Origin: Alphaproteobacteria bacterium
GTDB taxonomy: Bacteria; Pseudomonadota; Alphaproteobacteria; Caulobacterales; Caulobacteraceae
NCBI GenBank assembly: GCA_018895795.1
Contig: JAHINZ010000271.1
Coordinates: forward strand, 1 to 9,234
Length of the DNA: 9,234 nucleotides
Direction: 5' to 3'
The position numbers and the translations under genes were made by a program. The notes under the pieces are model-generated. The model was not told where the DNA came from, made no database searches, and was given only the letters and a program-made list of their open reading frames with translations. Below, piece by piece: positions 1-5,335 of the stretch (the stretch's first letter is position 1; the number at the start of each line of letters is the position of its first letter).

Positions 1-151
1 CCTGCCGGGCTTGGTCGAACGGGAAAGCGTCGCCCGCGCCGACGACTTCACCGAGATCCGCTTCACCGGCGCCGCGCCGCTGGGCGAGATTGTAACCTTC
101 ACGATCACCGGCCATGACGGGGCTCACGTCATAGCGGAGCGTGCAAACTGA
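1..151 (+). CDS. mtaB: tRNA (N6-threonylcarbamoyladenosine37-C2)-methylthiotransferase, C-terminal end (partial)
   Basis: Only the last 49 codons are present, read from base 2 to the TGA at 149-151. The peptide (LPGLVERESVARADDFTEIR..., ending ITGHDGAHVIAERAN) has the features of a C-terminal TRAM domain of MiaB-like radical SAM methylthiotransferases: a 'vE.e..aRadDFtei' segment followed by 'GeIVtftItGHDG'. This is the RNA-binding beta-barrel module that helps hold the tRNA. The wording of the fragment fits MtaB, which converts t6A37 to ms2t6A37 in ANN-decoding tRNAs, better than MiaB or RimO. The radical SAM core and both Fe-S clusters lie outside the window, so the subfamily is inferred from this tail. 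The stop codon overlaps the proposed CTG start of the next gene (CTGA), so the two are probably translationally coupled. Confidence 0.75.
   Translation, partial: LPGLVERESVARADDFTEIRFTGAAPLGEIVTFTITGHDGAHVIAERAN
136..151 (+). promoter_or_regulatory. Ribosome binding site and CTGA overlap deciding a non-canonical start
   Basis: GGAG at 136-139 is followed by an 8-nt spacer and CTG at 148-150. The CTG overlaps the mtaB stop TGA (149-151), in the arrangement of the common ATGA coupling overlap but with C in place of A. The frame opened here gives a complete signal peptide at once. No competing standard start codon exists in the open stretch 118-225. The evidence is positional; expression from CTG is not shown. 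Confidence 0.6.
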
Positions 152-1119
152 TCCGGTCAGCCTGGGCCCTTCTGGCGCTTTGCCTGCTGACGGCCGCGCC
201 GGCGCGCGCCGACGAGCCCAAGCCGGTGACGCTCAGCGTCATGACCTACAATATCGAGGGCCTGCCCTCGCTGGTCCGCAAGGGTCGCGGGACGGCGCTG
301 AAGCAGATTGGCCACGAGCTGGCCGCCATGCGCGCCAAGGGCAAGGAGCCGGACGTCGTCCTGATCCAGGAGGGCTTTCGCGACGAGACCTGGGATCTGA
401 TCGACGAGAGCGGCTATCCGTACGTCGCGCGGGGGCCGCGCAAGGGTCAGCGCGACGAGAATTACCTGAAGAGCGAGAAGACCGACTACCGGCGCGTGAA
501 GTATCGCCGCCAGGGCGAGGGCTGGGGCAAGTGGGGCTCCAGCGGCCTGTGGGTGCTGTCCAACCATCCGATCGACTGGGTCAAGTCGCACGCCTATCGT
601 TATTGCGCGGGCCTGGATTGCCTGGCCAACAAGGGGGTGATGCTGGTCTCGATCCAGGTCGCCGGCCTGCCGACCTCGGTCGAGATCGCCGACACCCACA
701 TGAATTCGCACGGGGCTTCGAAGGTGCCGCGCAAGCGCTACAACGAGGCCCACGCCCTGCAGACCCAGGAGCTGGGCCGTTTCCTGCAGGCCAGCCGCAC
801 GCCCGGCGCGCCGCTGATCGTCGGCGGCGACTTCAATGTCCGCCGCTCGCCCGACCGCTTCGACAAGATGATGAGCGACTACCCCTTCGTGGTGGTCAGC
901 CGCTGGTGCCACGAGAACCCGGGCGCGTGCGACACCCAGATCTCCTACACGGGCGAGGCGCCGTGGCTGAACACCCAGGACCTGATCGGCTTCCTGGGCG
1001 GCGACGCGGTCGAGGTCACGCCCAGAGCGGTCGAGGCCACCTTCGATGGCGCGGACGAGCCGGTGCTGTCCGATCACAACGGCTACAAGGTCACCTTCAG
1101 GCTGACTCCGAAGGGGTAG
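148..1119 (+). CDS. Secreted endonuclease/exonuclease/phosphatase-fold hydrolase, probable CTG start
   Basis: From a CTG at 148 the protein has 323 residues. It opens with a Sec signal peptide (MIRSAWALLALCLLTAAPARA, cleavage after residue 21), so the product should be periplasmic or secreted. The mature part has the EEP (DNase I-like, Mg-dependent phosphodiesterase) motifs: N35 in MTYNIEG, E75 in VLIQEG, D182/H184 in DTHMNSH, D228/N230 in GGDFNV, and the catalytic D309-H310 in SDHNG. The segment SGLWVLSNHPI and the later DCLANKGV recall the sphingomyelinase/phospholipase C branch more than DNA-repair ExoIII; that is inference, and the substrate is unknown. The first GTG in frame (226) would remove the whole signal peptide and start next to the first catalytic strand. 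No ATG, GTG or TTG lies between the upstream in-frame stop (115-117) and 226. GGAG at 136-139 sits 8 nt before the CTG, and CTGA overlaps the mtaB stop. The next gene is convergent. Confidence 0.85.
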   Translation: MIRSAWALLALCLLTAAPARADEPKPVTLSVMTYNIEGLPSLVRKGRGTALKQIGHELAAMRAKGKEPDVVLIQEGFRDETWDLIDESGYPYVARGPRKGQRDENYLKSEKTDYRRVKYRRQGEGWGKWGSSGLWVLSNHPIDWVKSHAYRYCAGLDCLANKGVMLVSIQVAGLPTSVEIADTHMNSHGASKVPRKRYNEAHALQTQELGRFLQASRTPGAPLIVGGDFNVRRSPDRFDKMMSDYPFVVVSRWCHENPGACDTQISYTGEAPWLNTQDLIGFLGGDAVEVTPRAVEATFDGADEPVLSDHNGYKVTFRLTPKG

Positions 1120-1160
1120 GGACATCCTGCTTCAGGTCAGGCGGTCGAGGCCGCCAGAGG

Positions 1161-1805
1161 TCAGGCGTCGCGGGCCTCTTCTTCTCCCGCGAAGCCTGGC
1201 AGGCTCCAGCCGAACTTGATCGCGCAGGCCCGCAGCCCGAACGCGGCGACGAACCCCGTGACGCCCGCCGGCCAGAACGGCGCGCCCAGCAGTTTCAGGA
1301 CCGCGAAGACGCTCGCCCCCAGCAGCGCCGCGGTGATGTAGATCTCGCGGCGCAGCAGCAGGTTCGGCTCCTCGGCCAGGACGTCGCGGATCACGCCGCC
1401 GAAGGCGGTGGTCAGCACGCCCATGACCACGGCGCTGAACGGGTGGACGCCCAGGCCCAGGGCCTTGGCGGTGCCGACCACGGCGTAGGCGGCCATGCCC
1501 AGGGCGTCGAGCCAGAGGAGGGCGCGGAACCGCCATCCGCGTTTGCCCAGCAGCCAGACCACCGTGGCGGCCGCCAGGCAGGCGATGATGTAGCCCGGCC
1601 GCTGCACCCAGAAGACCGGCGCGCCGATCAGCAGGTCGCGCAGGGTGCCGCCGCCCACGCCGGTGATGGCGGCGAAGAATCCGAAGGTGATGATGTCATG
1701 CTTGCGTCGGGCGGCCGCGAGGGCGCCCGTTGCCCCGAAAACGGCCACGGCGGCGTAGTCGAGCCAGAAAAGCGCCGCGCCCAGTGGGTCAAGTTGCAAG
1801 TCCAT
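1161..1805 (-). CDS. UPF0126/TRIC-like membrane protein (putative cation channel family, YicG-like)
   Basis: The 214-residue protein is almost entirely hydrophobic, with about seven membrane segments. It has the internal duplication typical of UPF0126: two glycine-rich repeats, GGGTLRD (residues 51-57) and GGVIRD (136-141), each ending a unit that begins with a 'D..g...F...G' helix (D16/F23/G24 and D100/G103/G111). UPF0126 is related to the trimeric intracellular cation channels (TRIC) of animals, and prokaryotic members form trimeric cation-permeable channels; the physiological ion here is unknown. The start chosen is ATG at 1803-1805, preceded by a purine-rich AAGAAAGG. A GTG at 1818-1820 would add five residues but lacks a Shine-Dalgarno sequence. 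The gene converges on the upstream hydrolase gene (41 bp gap) and diverges from ftsY. The C-terminus (GEEEARDA) is short, charged and presumably cytoplasmic or exposed. Confidence 0.88.
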   Translation of the reverse strand: MDLQLDPLGAALFWLDYAAVAVFGATGALAAARRKHDIITFGFFAAITGVGGGTLRDLLIGAPVFWVQRPGYIIACLAAATVVWLLGKRGWRFRALLWLDALGMAAYAVVGTAKALGLGVHPFSAVVMGVLTTAFGGVIRDVLAEEPNLLLRREIYITAALLGASVFAVLKLLGAPFWPAGVTGFVAAFGLRACAIKFGWSLPGFAGEEEARDA

Positions 1806-1896
1806 GCCCTTTCTTCGCACGCGTTGCGCGACCGCGCTAACCTCGCGCCGGTAATCTCCGATTTACACTTTCGCCCGTTCCACTAAAGGGGCGCGG
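1806..1896. promoter_or_regulatory. Divergent promoter region between the UPF0126 gene and ftsY
   Basis: These 91 bases must hold the promoters of both divergent genes. On the minus strand, TGTAAATC (1860-1867 on the plus strand as GATTTACA) keeps the TANAWC core of the Caulobacter housekeeping -10 element (GCTANAWC) and lies 55 nt before the UPF0126 start, but the -35 match is poor. For ftsY I find no convincing -35/-10 pair. AAAGGGG at 1884-1890 is its likely ribosome binding site. The assignment rests on gene layout more than on motifs. Confidence 0.4.
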
Positions 1897-2838
1897 ATGA
1901 GCGAGAAGCCCGAACAGAAAAAAGGCTGGTTCCAGCGCCTGACGTCCGGCCTGACCCGGTCGTCCCAGCAGATGACGGACCAGGTCACCGGGGTCTTCAC
2001 CAAGAAGCCCTTGGACCAGGAACAGCTGGACGCGCTGGAAGAGATGCTGATCGAGGCCGATCTCGGTCCGCAGATCGCCGCCCGCATCACCGAGGCCTTC
2101 GGCAAGGCGCGCTTCGGCAAGTCGTCGACCAACGACGAGGTCAAGGAAGCCCTGGCCGAGTTGATCGCCGCCGAGCTGGCCGATCGCCAGGGCGACTTCG
2201 ACCCGCTGAGCGGTCCGCGCCCCTATGTGGTGCTGTTCATCGGCGTCAATGGTTCGGGCAAGACCACCACCCTGGGCAAGATCGCCGCCGACCTGACCGA
2301 GAAGGGCGCCCGCGTCCTGATCGCCGCCGGCGACACCTTCCGCGCCGCCGCCGTCGAGCAACTGAAGGTCTGGGCCGACCGGGCCGGGGCCGATTTCATC
2401 TCCAAGCCGACGGGTTCGGACGCCGCCGCCTTGGCCTATGAGGCCGTCGAGCGGGCCAAGGCCGAGCACTACGATGTCGTGCTGATCGACACCGCCGGCC
2501 GACTGCAGAACAAGCAGGGCCTGATGGACGAGCTGCTGAAGGTGATCCGCGTGGTCAAGAAGGTCGATCCCGACTATCCGCACGAGACCCTGCTGGTTTT
2601 GGACGCCACGGTCGGCCGCAACGCCCTGGCCCAGGAAAAGATCTTCGGCAACCAGGTCGGGGTTTCAGGGATTGTGATGACCAAGCTGGACGGCACCGCG
2701 CGCGGCGGGGTGCTGGTGCCGGTGGCCCGGGCCAGCGACAGCCCGATCAAGCTGATCGGCGTCGGCGAGGGGGTCGAGGACCTGCAACCCTTCGACGCCC
2801 GCGCCTTCTCGCGCTCGCTGGTCGGACTGGAGGACTAG
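1897..2838 (+). CDS. ftsY: Signal recognition particle receptor FtsY
   Basis: FtsY is the membrane-associated GTPase that docks SRP-ribosome complexes at the SecYEG translocon for cotranslational insertion of membrane proteins. The 313-residue sequence has the NG domain in order. The helical N domain spans roughly residues 38-100 (DALEEMLIEADLG). The G domain carries the P-loop GVNGSGKTT (116-124), the SRP-GTPase insertion motif DTFRAAA (146-152), DTAGR (198-202), TKLD (262-265) and the closing GVGEGVEDL (288-296). The N-terminal extension is short and basic (KKGWFQRLTSGLTRSSQQ) with no long acidic A domain, so membrane binding probably relies on this amphipathic stretch, as in other short alphaproteobacterial FtsY proteins. 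ATG at 1897 follows a purine-rich AAAGGGG. ispZ starts 3 bp after the stop, which indicates one operon. FtsY is essential in most bacteria, and nothing here suggests damage. Confidence 0.97.
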   Translation: MSEKPEQKKGWFQRLTSGLTRSSQQMTDQVTGVFTKKPLDQEQLDALEEMLIEADLGPQIAARITEAFGKARFGKSSTNDEVKEALAELIAAELADRQGDFDPLSGPRPYVVLFIGVNGSGKTTTLGKIAADLTEKGARVLIAAGDTFRAAAVEQLKVWADRAGADFISKPTGSDAAALAYEAVERAKAEHYDVVLIDTAGRLQNKQGLMDELLKVIRVVKKVDPDYPHETLLVLDATVGRNALAQEKIFGNQVGVSGIVMTKLDGTARGGVLVPVARASDSPIKLIGVGEGVEDLQPFDARAFSRSLVGLED

Positions 2839-2841
2839 GCC

Positions 2842-3447
2842 GTGGACGAACAGCCAACCCCGAAGAAGAACGCCGCCTGGGTGCGAACCGCCGTCGACTA
2901 CGGCGCGCCCCTGGCCTTCGCCATCGCCTATTTCAGCACCAAGAACTTCCAGACCGCCACCTGGGTGCTGGTGGCCGCCTCGGCCGTGGCCCTGGTGCTG
3001 GGCTATGTGGTCGAGCGCCGCCTGGCCCTGTTGCCGCTGTTTTCCGGCGTCATGGCCCTGATCTTCGGCGCCCTGGGCCTGGTCTTCCACACCGACGTGT
3101 TCGTCAAGATCAAGGTCACGGTCGTCAACGGCGCCCTGGCGGCGGCGATGATCGGCGGCGTGCTGTTCAAGCGCCAGCCGCTGAAGGCCCTGATGGGCGA
3201 GGCCATGCAGCTGCCCGACGCCGCCTGGCGCACCCTGACCCTGCGCTACGGCGCCTATTTCGCCTCGGCCGCCGTGCTCAACGAGATCGTGCGTATTACC
3301 CAGGACACGCCCAACTGGGTGAAGTTCCGGGTCGCCCTGCTGCCCCTGGCCATCGTCTTTTCCCTGACCCAGGTGCCCTTCATGATGAAGCACATGGCCA
3401 AGGGCGACGAGCCGTCCCCGCCCGAGCCGCCCGACGCCGGCTTCTGA
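2842..3447 (+). CDS. ispZ: Inner membrane septation protein A family (IspZ/YciB)
   Basis: This 201-residue polytopic membrane protein matches the YciB/IspZ (intracellular septation protein A) family in length and layout. An N-terminal 'vDYGaPLAFAIAYF' helix is followed by four or five further hydrophobic segments. The family signature region 'FSGVMALIFGALGLVFHTDVFVKIKVTVVNG' is at about residues 67-97, 'FKRQPLKALMGEAMQLPDAAWRTLTLRYG' follows, and 'NEIVRITQDTPNWVKFRV' lies near residue 150. In enterobacteria YciB affects cell envelope integrity and septation; its biochemical activity is unknown. The start is GTG at 2842, with GGAGGA at 2829-2834 seven bases upstream, inside the 3' end of ftsY, so translation is probably coupled. 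The C-terminal tail is proline-rich and acidic (EPSPPEPPDAGF). A strong hairpin follows the stop. Confidence 0.92.
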   Translation: MDEQPTPKKNAAWVRTAVDYGAPLAFAIAYFSTKNFQTATWVLVAASAVALVLGYVVERRLALLPLFSGVMALIFGALGLVFHTDVFVKIKVTVVNGALAAAMIGGVLFKRQPLKALMGEAMQLPDAAWRTLTLRYGAYFASAAVLNEIVRITQDTPNWVKFRVALLPLAIVFSLTQVPFMMKHMAKGDEPSPPEPPDAGF

Positions 3448-3454
3448 AATCCCT

Positions 3455-3482
3455 TCCGTGGGCGGCTTCCGCCGCCCACGGA
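3455..3482 (+). terminator. Strong stem-loop terminator of the ftsY-ispZ operon
   Basis: The left arm TCCGTGGGCGGC (3455-3466) pairs perfectly with GCCGCCCACGGA (3471-3482) around a TTCC tetraloop, giving a 12-bp, very GC-rich stem beginning 8 bases after the ispZ stop. The downstream side (GTATTGTC) has only a weak T-run, as is common in high-GC alphaproteobacteria. It separates ispZ from the MarR gene's promoter. Confidence 0.85.
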
Positions 3483-3552
3483 GTATTGTCGTCAAATCGA
3501 CGCGTAACGATGATATGGCTTGTCCGTCGGCTGAAAAGACGAAGGCGAACTC
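3483..3552 (+). promoter_or_regulatory. Leader/promoter region of the MarR gene with a candidate autoregulatory dyad
   Basis: The 70 bases between the terminator and the MarR ATG should hold its promoter. CGTCAAATCGACG (3490-3502) is a small inverted repeat (CGTC/GACG arms, 5-bp spacer) in the position expected for a self-binding MarR operator, but the arms are short and chance cannot be excluded. TTGTCG (3486-3491) overlaps it as a possible -35. GAAGG at 3541-3545 is a good ribosome binding site, 7 bp before the ATG. Confidence 0.35.
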
Positions 3553-4107
3553 ATGTCCAAGATCAAGGTTGAGAAAACCGGCGGACTGCTGGCGCGCTCG
3601 CCCAGCCATCTGTTGCACCGGGTGCTGCAACTGGCCCTCGACATCTATGCCGAAGAATGCGGCGCGGCCGGGATCACTCAGCGCCAGTTCGCGGTGCTGT
3701 CGGCGGTGGCCCAGAACGAAGGCGTCACCCAGACGGCCCTGGTCAAGGCCACCGGCATCGACCGCTCGACCCTGGCCGACATGGTCGCCCGGATGATCGC
3801 CAAGGGCCATCTGGAGCGGCAGCGCTCGGATCAGGACGCTCGCGCCAACAGTGTGCGCCTGGCGCCGGCCGGCCGGCTGGTGCTGGACGAGATCGCCCCG
3901 ATGGTGGCCATGGCCGACGCGCGGATCATGGCCCTGCTCAAGCCGGGCAAGCGCGAGGGCTTCCTGGACCTGCTGGCCGACATGGCCGGCGCGGACCTGC
4001 ATCCGGCGGCCGACGCGGCGGCCCCCAAGGCCAAGAAGCCCAAGGCCGACAAGCCGAAAAAAGACAAGAAGCCCAAGAAGGACAAGGCCGCCAAGAAGGC
4101 GGCTTAA
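3553..4107 (+). CDS. MarR-family transcriptional regulator with lysine-rich C-terminal tail
   Basis: The 184-residue protein has a MarR core. Helix 1 (about 17-38) provides dimerisation. A winged helix-turn-helix spans about 41-105, with recognition region VTQTALVKATGIDRSTLADMVARM and wing LERQRSDQDARANSVRLAPAGR carrying the conserved D-x-R. Helices 106-147 return to the dimer interface. After residue 150 the sequence becomes low-complexity: 14 of the last 26 residues (159-184) are lysine, mixed with P, D and A in histone-H1/AlgP-like KPKK/DKAAKK units. Such a tail should bind DNA or other polyanions non-specifically, which is inference. The ligand and targets are unknown. ATG at 3553 follows GAAGG. 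It stands alone after a terminator and ends 6 bp from a convergent gene, so no neighbouring operon hints at its regulon. A short dyad upstream could allow autoregulation. Confidence 0.88.
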   Translation: MSKIKVEKTGGLLARSPSHLLHRVLQLALDIYAEECGAAGITQRQFAVLSAVAQNEGVTQTALVKATGIDRSTLADMVARMIAKGHLERQRSDQDARANSVRLAPAGRLVLDEIAPMVAMADARIMALLKPGKREGFLDLLADMAGADLHPAADAAAPKAKKPKADKPKKDKKPKKDKAAKKAA

Positions 4108-4113
4108 CGGCCT

Positions 4114-4389
4114 CTAGACCACGATATTCAGCAGCGAGCCCGGACGCAGGATTTTCTGCGGCTGAGCGTCCGGCTGCACGAACGGTCGCGCGGGCGCCTG
4201 GCGCTGCGGCGAGGCCTGGGTCTGAGCCTGCATCTGCACCGAGGCGGCGGACTGCACGGGGCGCGTCGGGGCCGCCTCGCCGAGGGCCGCCTGGAAGAAG
4301 GCCGACCGCGTGGCGGCGCCGCCCGACGCGGGCGTCGCGGCGGGTTTGGCGGGGACGGACGGCAAGCCGGCGGGACGGACGGTGCTCAT
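4114..4389 (-). CDS. Hypothetical 91-aa protein, low-complexity middle, conserved-looking C-terminal end
   Basis: I do not recognise a functional family. The protein has an Ala/Pro-rich N-terminus, a short helix-like segment TRSAFFQAALGE (28-38), a Gln/Pro/Ala-rich linker (45-78), and an ordered, hydrophobic end, KILRPGSLLNIVV (79-91). No signal peptide or membrane segment is visible, so it is probably cytosolic. The layout of two short motifs joined by a disordered linker suggests an adaptor or interaction peptide rather than an enzyme; this is inference. Support for it being real: an ATG at 4387-4389, a stop just 6 bp from the convergent MarR stop, and an upstream region with a CtrA-like box, a TTAACCAT half-site and a GANTC site. 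The ribosome binding site is weak (CCGAG). A link to the flagellar or cell-cycle programme is possible through CtrA but unproven. Confidence 0.6.
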   Translation of the reverse strand: MSTVRPAGLPSVPAKPAATPASGGAATRSAFFQAALGEAAPTRPVQSAASVQMQAQTQASPQRQAPARPFVQPDAQPQKILRPGSLLNIVV

Positions 4390-4448
4390 GACTCGGAGTG
4401 TAACATGGTTAACCGAAAGTCCGCGAGCAGGGTTAGCGGACGGTTAAC
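4390..4448 (-). promoter_or_regulatory. Candidate CtrA-controlled promoter region of the 91-aa gene
   Basis: On the plus strand TTAG (4433-4436), N7, TTAA (4444-4447) is a one-mismatch version of the CtrA box TTAA-N7-TTAA. It lies 44-58 nt upstream of the minus-strand ATG, a usual distance for an activated -35 region. A second element, ATGGTTAA at 4405-4412, reads TTAACCAT on the coding strand, the known CtrA half-site octamer, and forms part of the palindrome GGTTAACC (4407-4414). GACTC at 4390-4394 is a CcrM methylation site (GANTC) directly against the start codon. Taken together this points to cell-cycle regulation; binding is not demonstrated. Confidence 0.55.
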
Positions 4449-4490
4449 GCCAGGACCCGCGACGTGTCAGCGCAGGGGTGTTCGGGCTTT

Positions 4491-4603
4491 CGCCTTGCGT
4501 CCTTCGAGGCCCTCCCTTGGAGGGCGCCTCAGGATGAGGATATCCTCATATCACCCTCATCCTGAGGCGCGAGCCGCAGGCGAGCCTCGAAGGACGCAAG
4601 GCG
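4491..4603. repeat. 113-bp nested palindromic intergenic repeat (REP-like)
   Basis: Outer arms 4491-4510 and 4584-4603 are perfect 20-bp inverted repeats (core CCTTGCGTCCTTCGAGGC). Inside, 4524-4539 (GCGCCTCAGGATGAGG) and 4555-4570 form a second perfect 16-bp inverted repeat. Smaller hairpins sit at CCCTCC-CTT-GGAGGG (4510-4524), the palindrome GAGGATATCCTC (4537-4548) and GCC-GCA-GGC (4573-4581). The whole can fold as a branched, cloverleaf-like structure. The words 'CCTCATCCTGAGG' and 'CCTCGAAGGACG' are familiar from dispersed intergenic palindromes of Caulobacterales and Rhizobiales, from memory. It lies 22 bp past the ccmG stop, where it could also act as a transcription terminator or mRNA 3' stabiliser. 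Confidence 0.85.
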
Positions 4604-4625
4604 ACCCCTTAGGAACCCTTAGGGC

Positions 4626-5138
4626 TCAACGCGCCTTGGACAGCAGCTCTTCGGCCGCATCCGGCGTCAGGGGTCCGGTGTGTTTGGCCAGGATCATGCC
4701 GTTGGAGCCGATCAGATAGGTCTCGGGCACGCCGGTGACGCCAAATTCCAGCCCGGCGCCGCCGTCGCGATCCACCAGCCGGGCGGTGAACGGGTCGCCG
4801 AGGCGGTTGAGGAAGGCGTAGGTGTTGGGCGGGGCGTCCTTGTAGGCGATGCCGACGATGCGCACGCCCTGGGCCTTCAACGCCATCAGCTGCGGATGCT
4901 CGACCTCGCAGGGGGCGCACCACGAGGCGAAGAAATTGACCAGCATCGGGCCCTGGGCGGCGGCGCGCAGCGGAATGCGCTGCTCGCTGGACAGGGCCGG
5001 CAGCGACAGGGCCGGCATCGGCTTGCCGACCATGGCGTGGGGCGAGACCCGGGGGTCGCGTTTGAGGGCGTAGCCGGCGAACAGCACGGCCAGGGCGGCC
5101 AGCACGATCAGCGGCGTGAAGGCCAGCCAGCGCTTCAT
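4626..5138 (-). CDS. ccmG: Thiol:disulfide interchange protein CcmG/DsbE
   Basis: CcmG is a membrane-tethered periplasmic thioredoxin that keeps the CXXCH cysteines of apocytochrome c (and CcmH) reduced for heme ligation. The 170-residue protein has one N-terminal membrane anchor (KRWLAFTPLIVLAALAVLFAG, residues 2-22), then a redoxin domain with the VGKPMPALSLPAL lead-in (37-49), the active site WCAPC (73-77) in LVNFFASWCAPC, and the family motif GVTGVPETYLI (133-143) with cis-Pro138. ATG at 5136-5138 is chosen because it overlaps the ccmD stop (ATGA) and begins right at the anchor; a longer in-frame reading from 5207 adds an arginine-rich stretch overlapping ccmD. It is the last gene of the minus-strand ccm cluster, and the palindromic repeat follows. 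Confidence 0.95.
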   Translation of the reverse strand: MKRWLAFTPLIVLAALAVLFAGYALKRDPRVSPHAMVGKPMPALSLPALSSEQRIPLRAAAQGPMLVNFFASWCAPCEVEHPQLMALKAQGVRIVGIAYKDAPPNTYAFLNRLGDPFTARLVDRDGGAGLEFGVTGVPETYLIGSNGMILAKHTGPLTPDAAEELLSKAR

Positions 5139-5320
5139 GAGGCGGATTTTCCGGCGGCGTCGCGGGCGTCGAGCTCGGCCTGGCGACGCTGGGCCTGGGC
5201 CTTCCAATGCCGGGCGCTCAGCAGGCTGTCGGCGATCATCCAGACAAAAGCGGCGACGCTGAGGGCGAAGGCCGGCCAGACATAGACGGCGTATTTGCCG
5301 GCGTCGAAATCGAAATGCAT
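5135..5320 (-). CDS. ccmD: Heme exporter protein CcmD
   Basis: This 61-residue single-span membrane protein has the CcmD layout: a short N-terminus (MHFDFDAGKYAVYVWPAF, with the family's aromatic 'Y..YVWPAF' signature), one transmembrane helix (about 15-34), then a basic, Arg/Lys/Gln-rich cytoplasmic tail (ARHWKAQAQRRQAELDARD). CcmD stabilises the CcmABC complex and is needed to release holo-CcmE after heme loading. It lies 15 bp after ccmC and its stop overlaps the ccmG start, matching the standard ccmC-ccmD-ccmG order. Confidence 0.93.
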   Translation of the reverse strand: MHFDFDAGKYAVYVWPAFALSVAAFVWMIADSLLSARHWKAQAQRRQAELDARDAAGKSAS

Positions 5321-5335
5321 CTCAGCCCCCCATCT

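Noticed and set aside
1134..1167. A small hairpin (GGCGG-TCGAGG-CCGCC, 1140-1155) flanked by a 10-bp direct repeat AGGTCAGGCG
   Set aside because: It sits between convergent genes and might terminate transcription, but the 5-bp stem without a T-run is too weak to call as a terminator.
1824..1843. TTGCGC followed by GCTAACCT as a possible ftsY promoter
   Set aside because: The spacing between the two words (6 bp) is too short for any sigma-70-type promoter.
141..1886. A 581-codon open frame across the hydrolase, UPF0126 and intergenic DNA
   Set aside because: It lies out of frame over two well-supported genes, one on each strand. Its composition (long runs of R, G, A, Q, P) is typical of shadow frames in high-GC DNA, and no domain is visible.
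2665..4002. A 445-codon minus-strand open frame opposite ftsY, ispZ and the MarR gene
   Set aside because: It would cross the ftsY-ispZ terminator hairpin and has a shadow-type H/G/Q-rich composition. The plus-strand genes have clear family motifs.
4606..4623. A direct repeat CCCTTAGG twice, 10 bp apart, between the palindrome and the ccmG stop
   Set aside because: Only two short copies with no partner elements; chance or a repeat-insertion scar is equally likely.
4405..4719. A 104-codon plus-strand frame through the palindromic repeat
   Set aside because: It translates the repeat's palindromic arms and the antisense of ccmG; there is no ribosome binding site and no protein-like conservation pattern.
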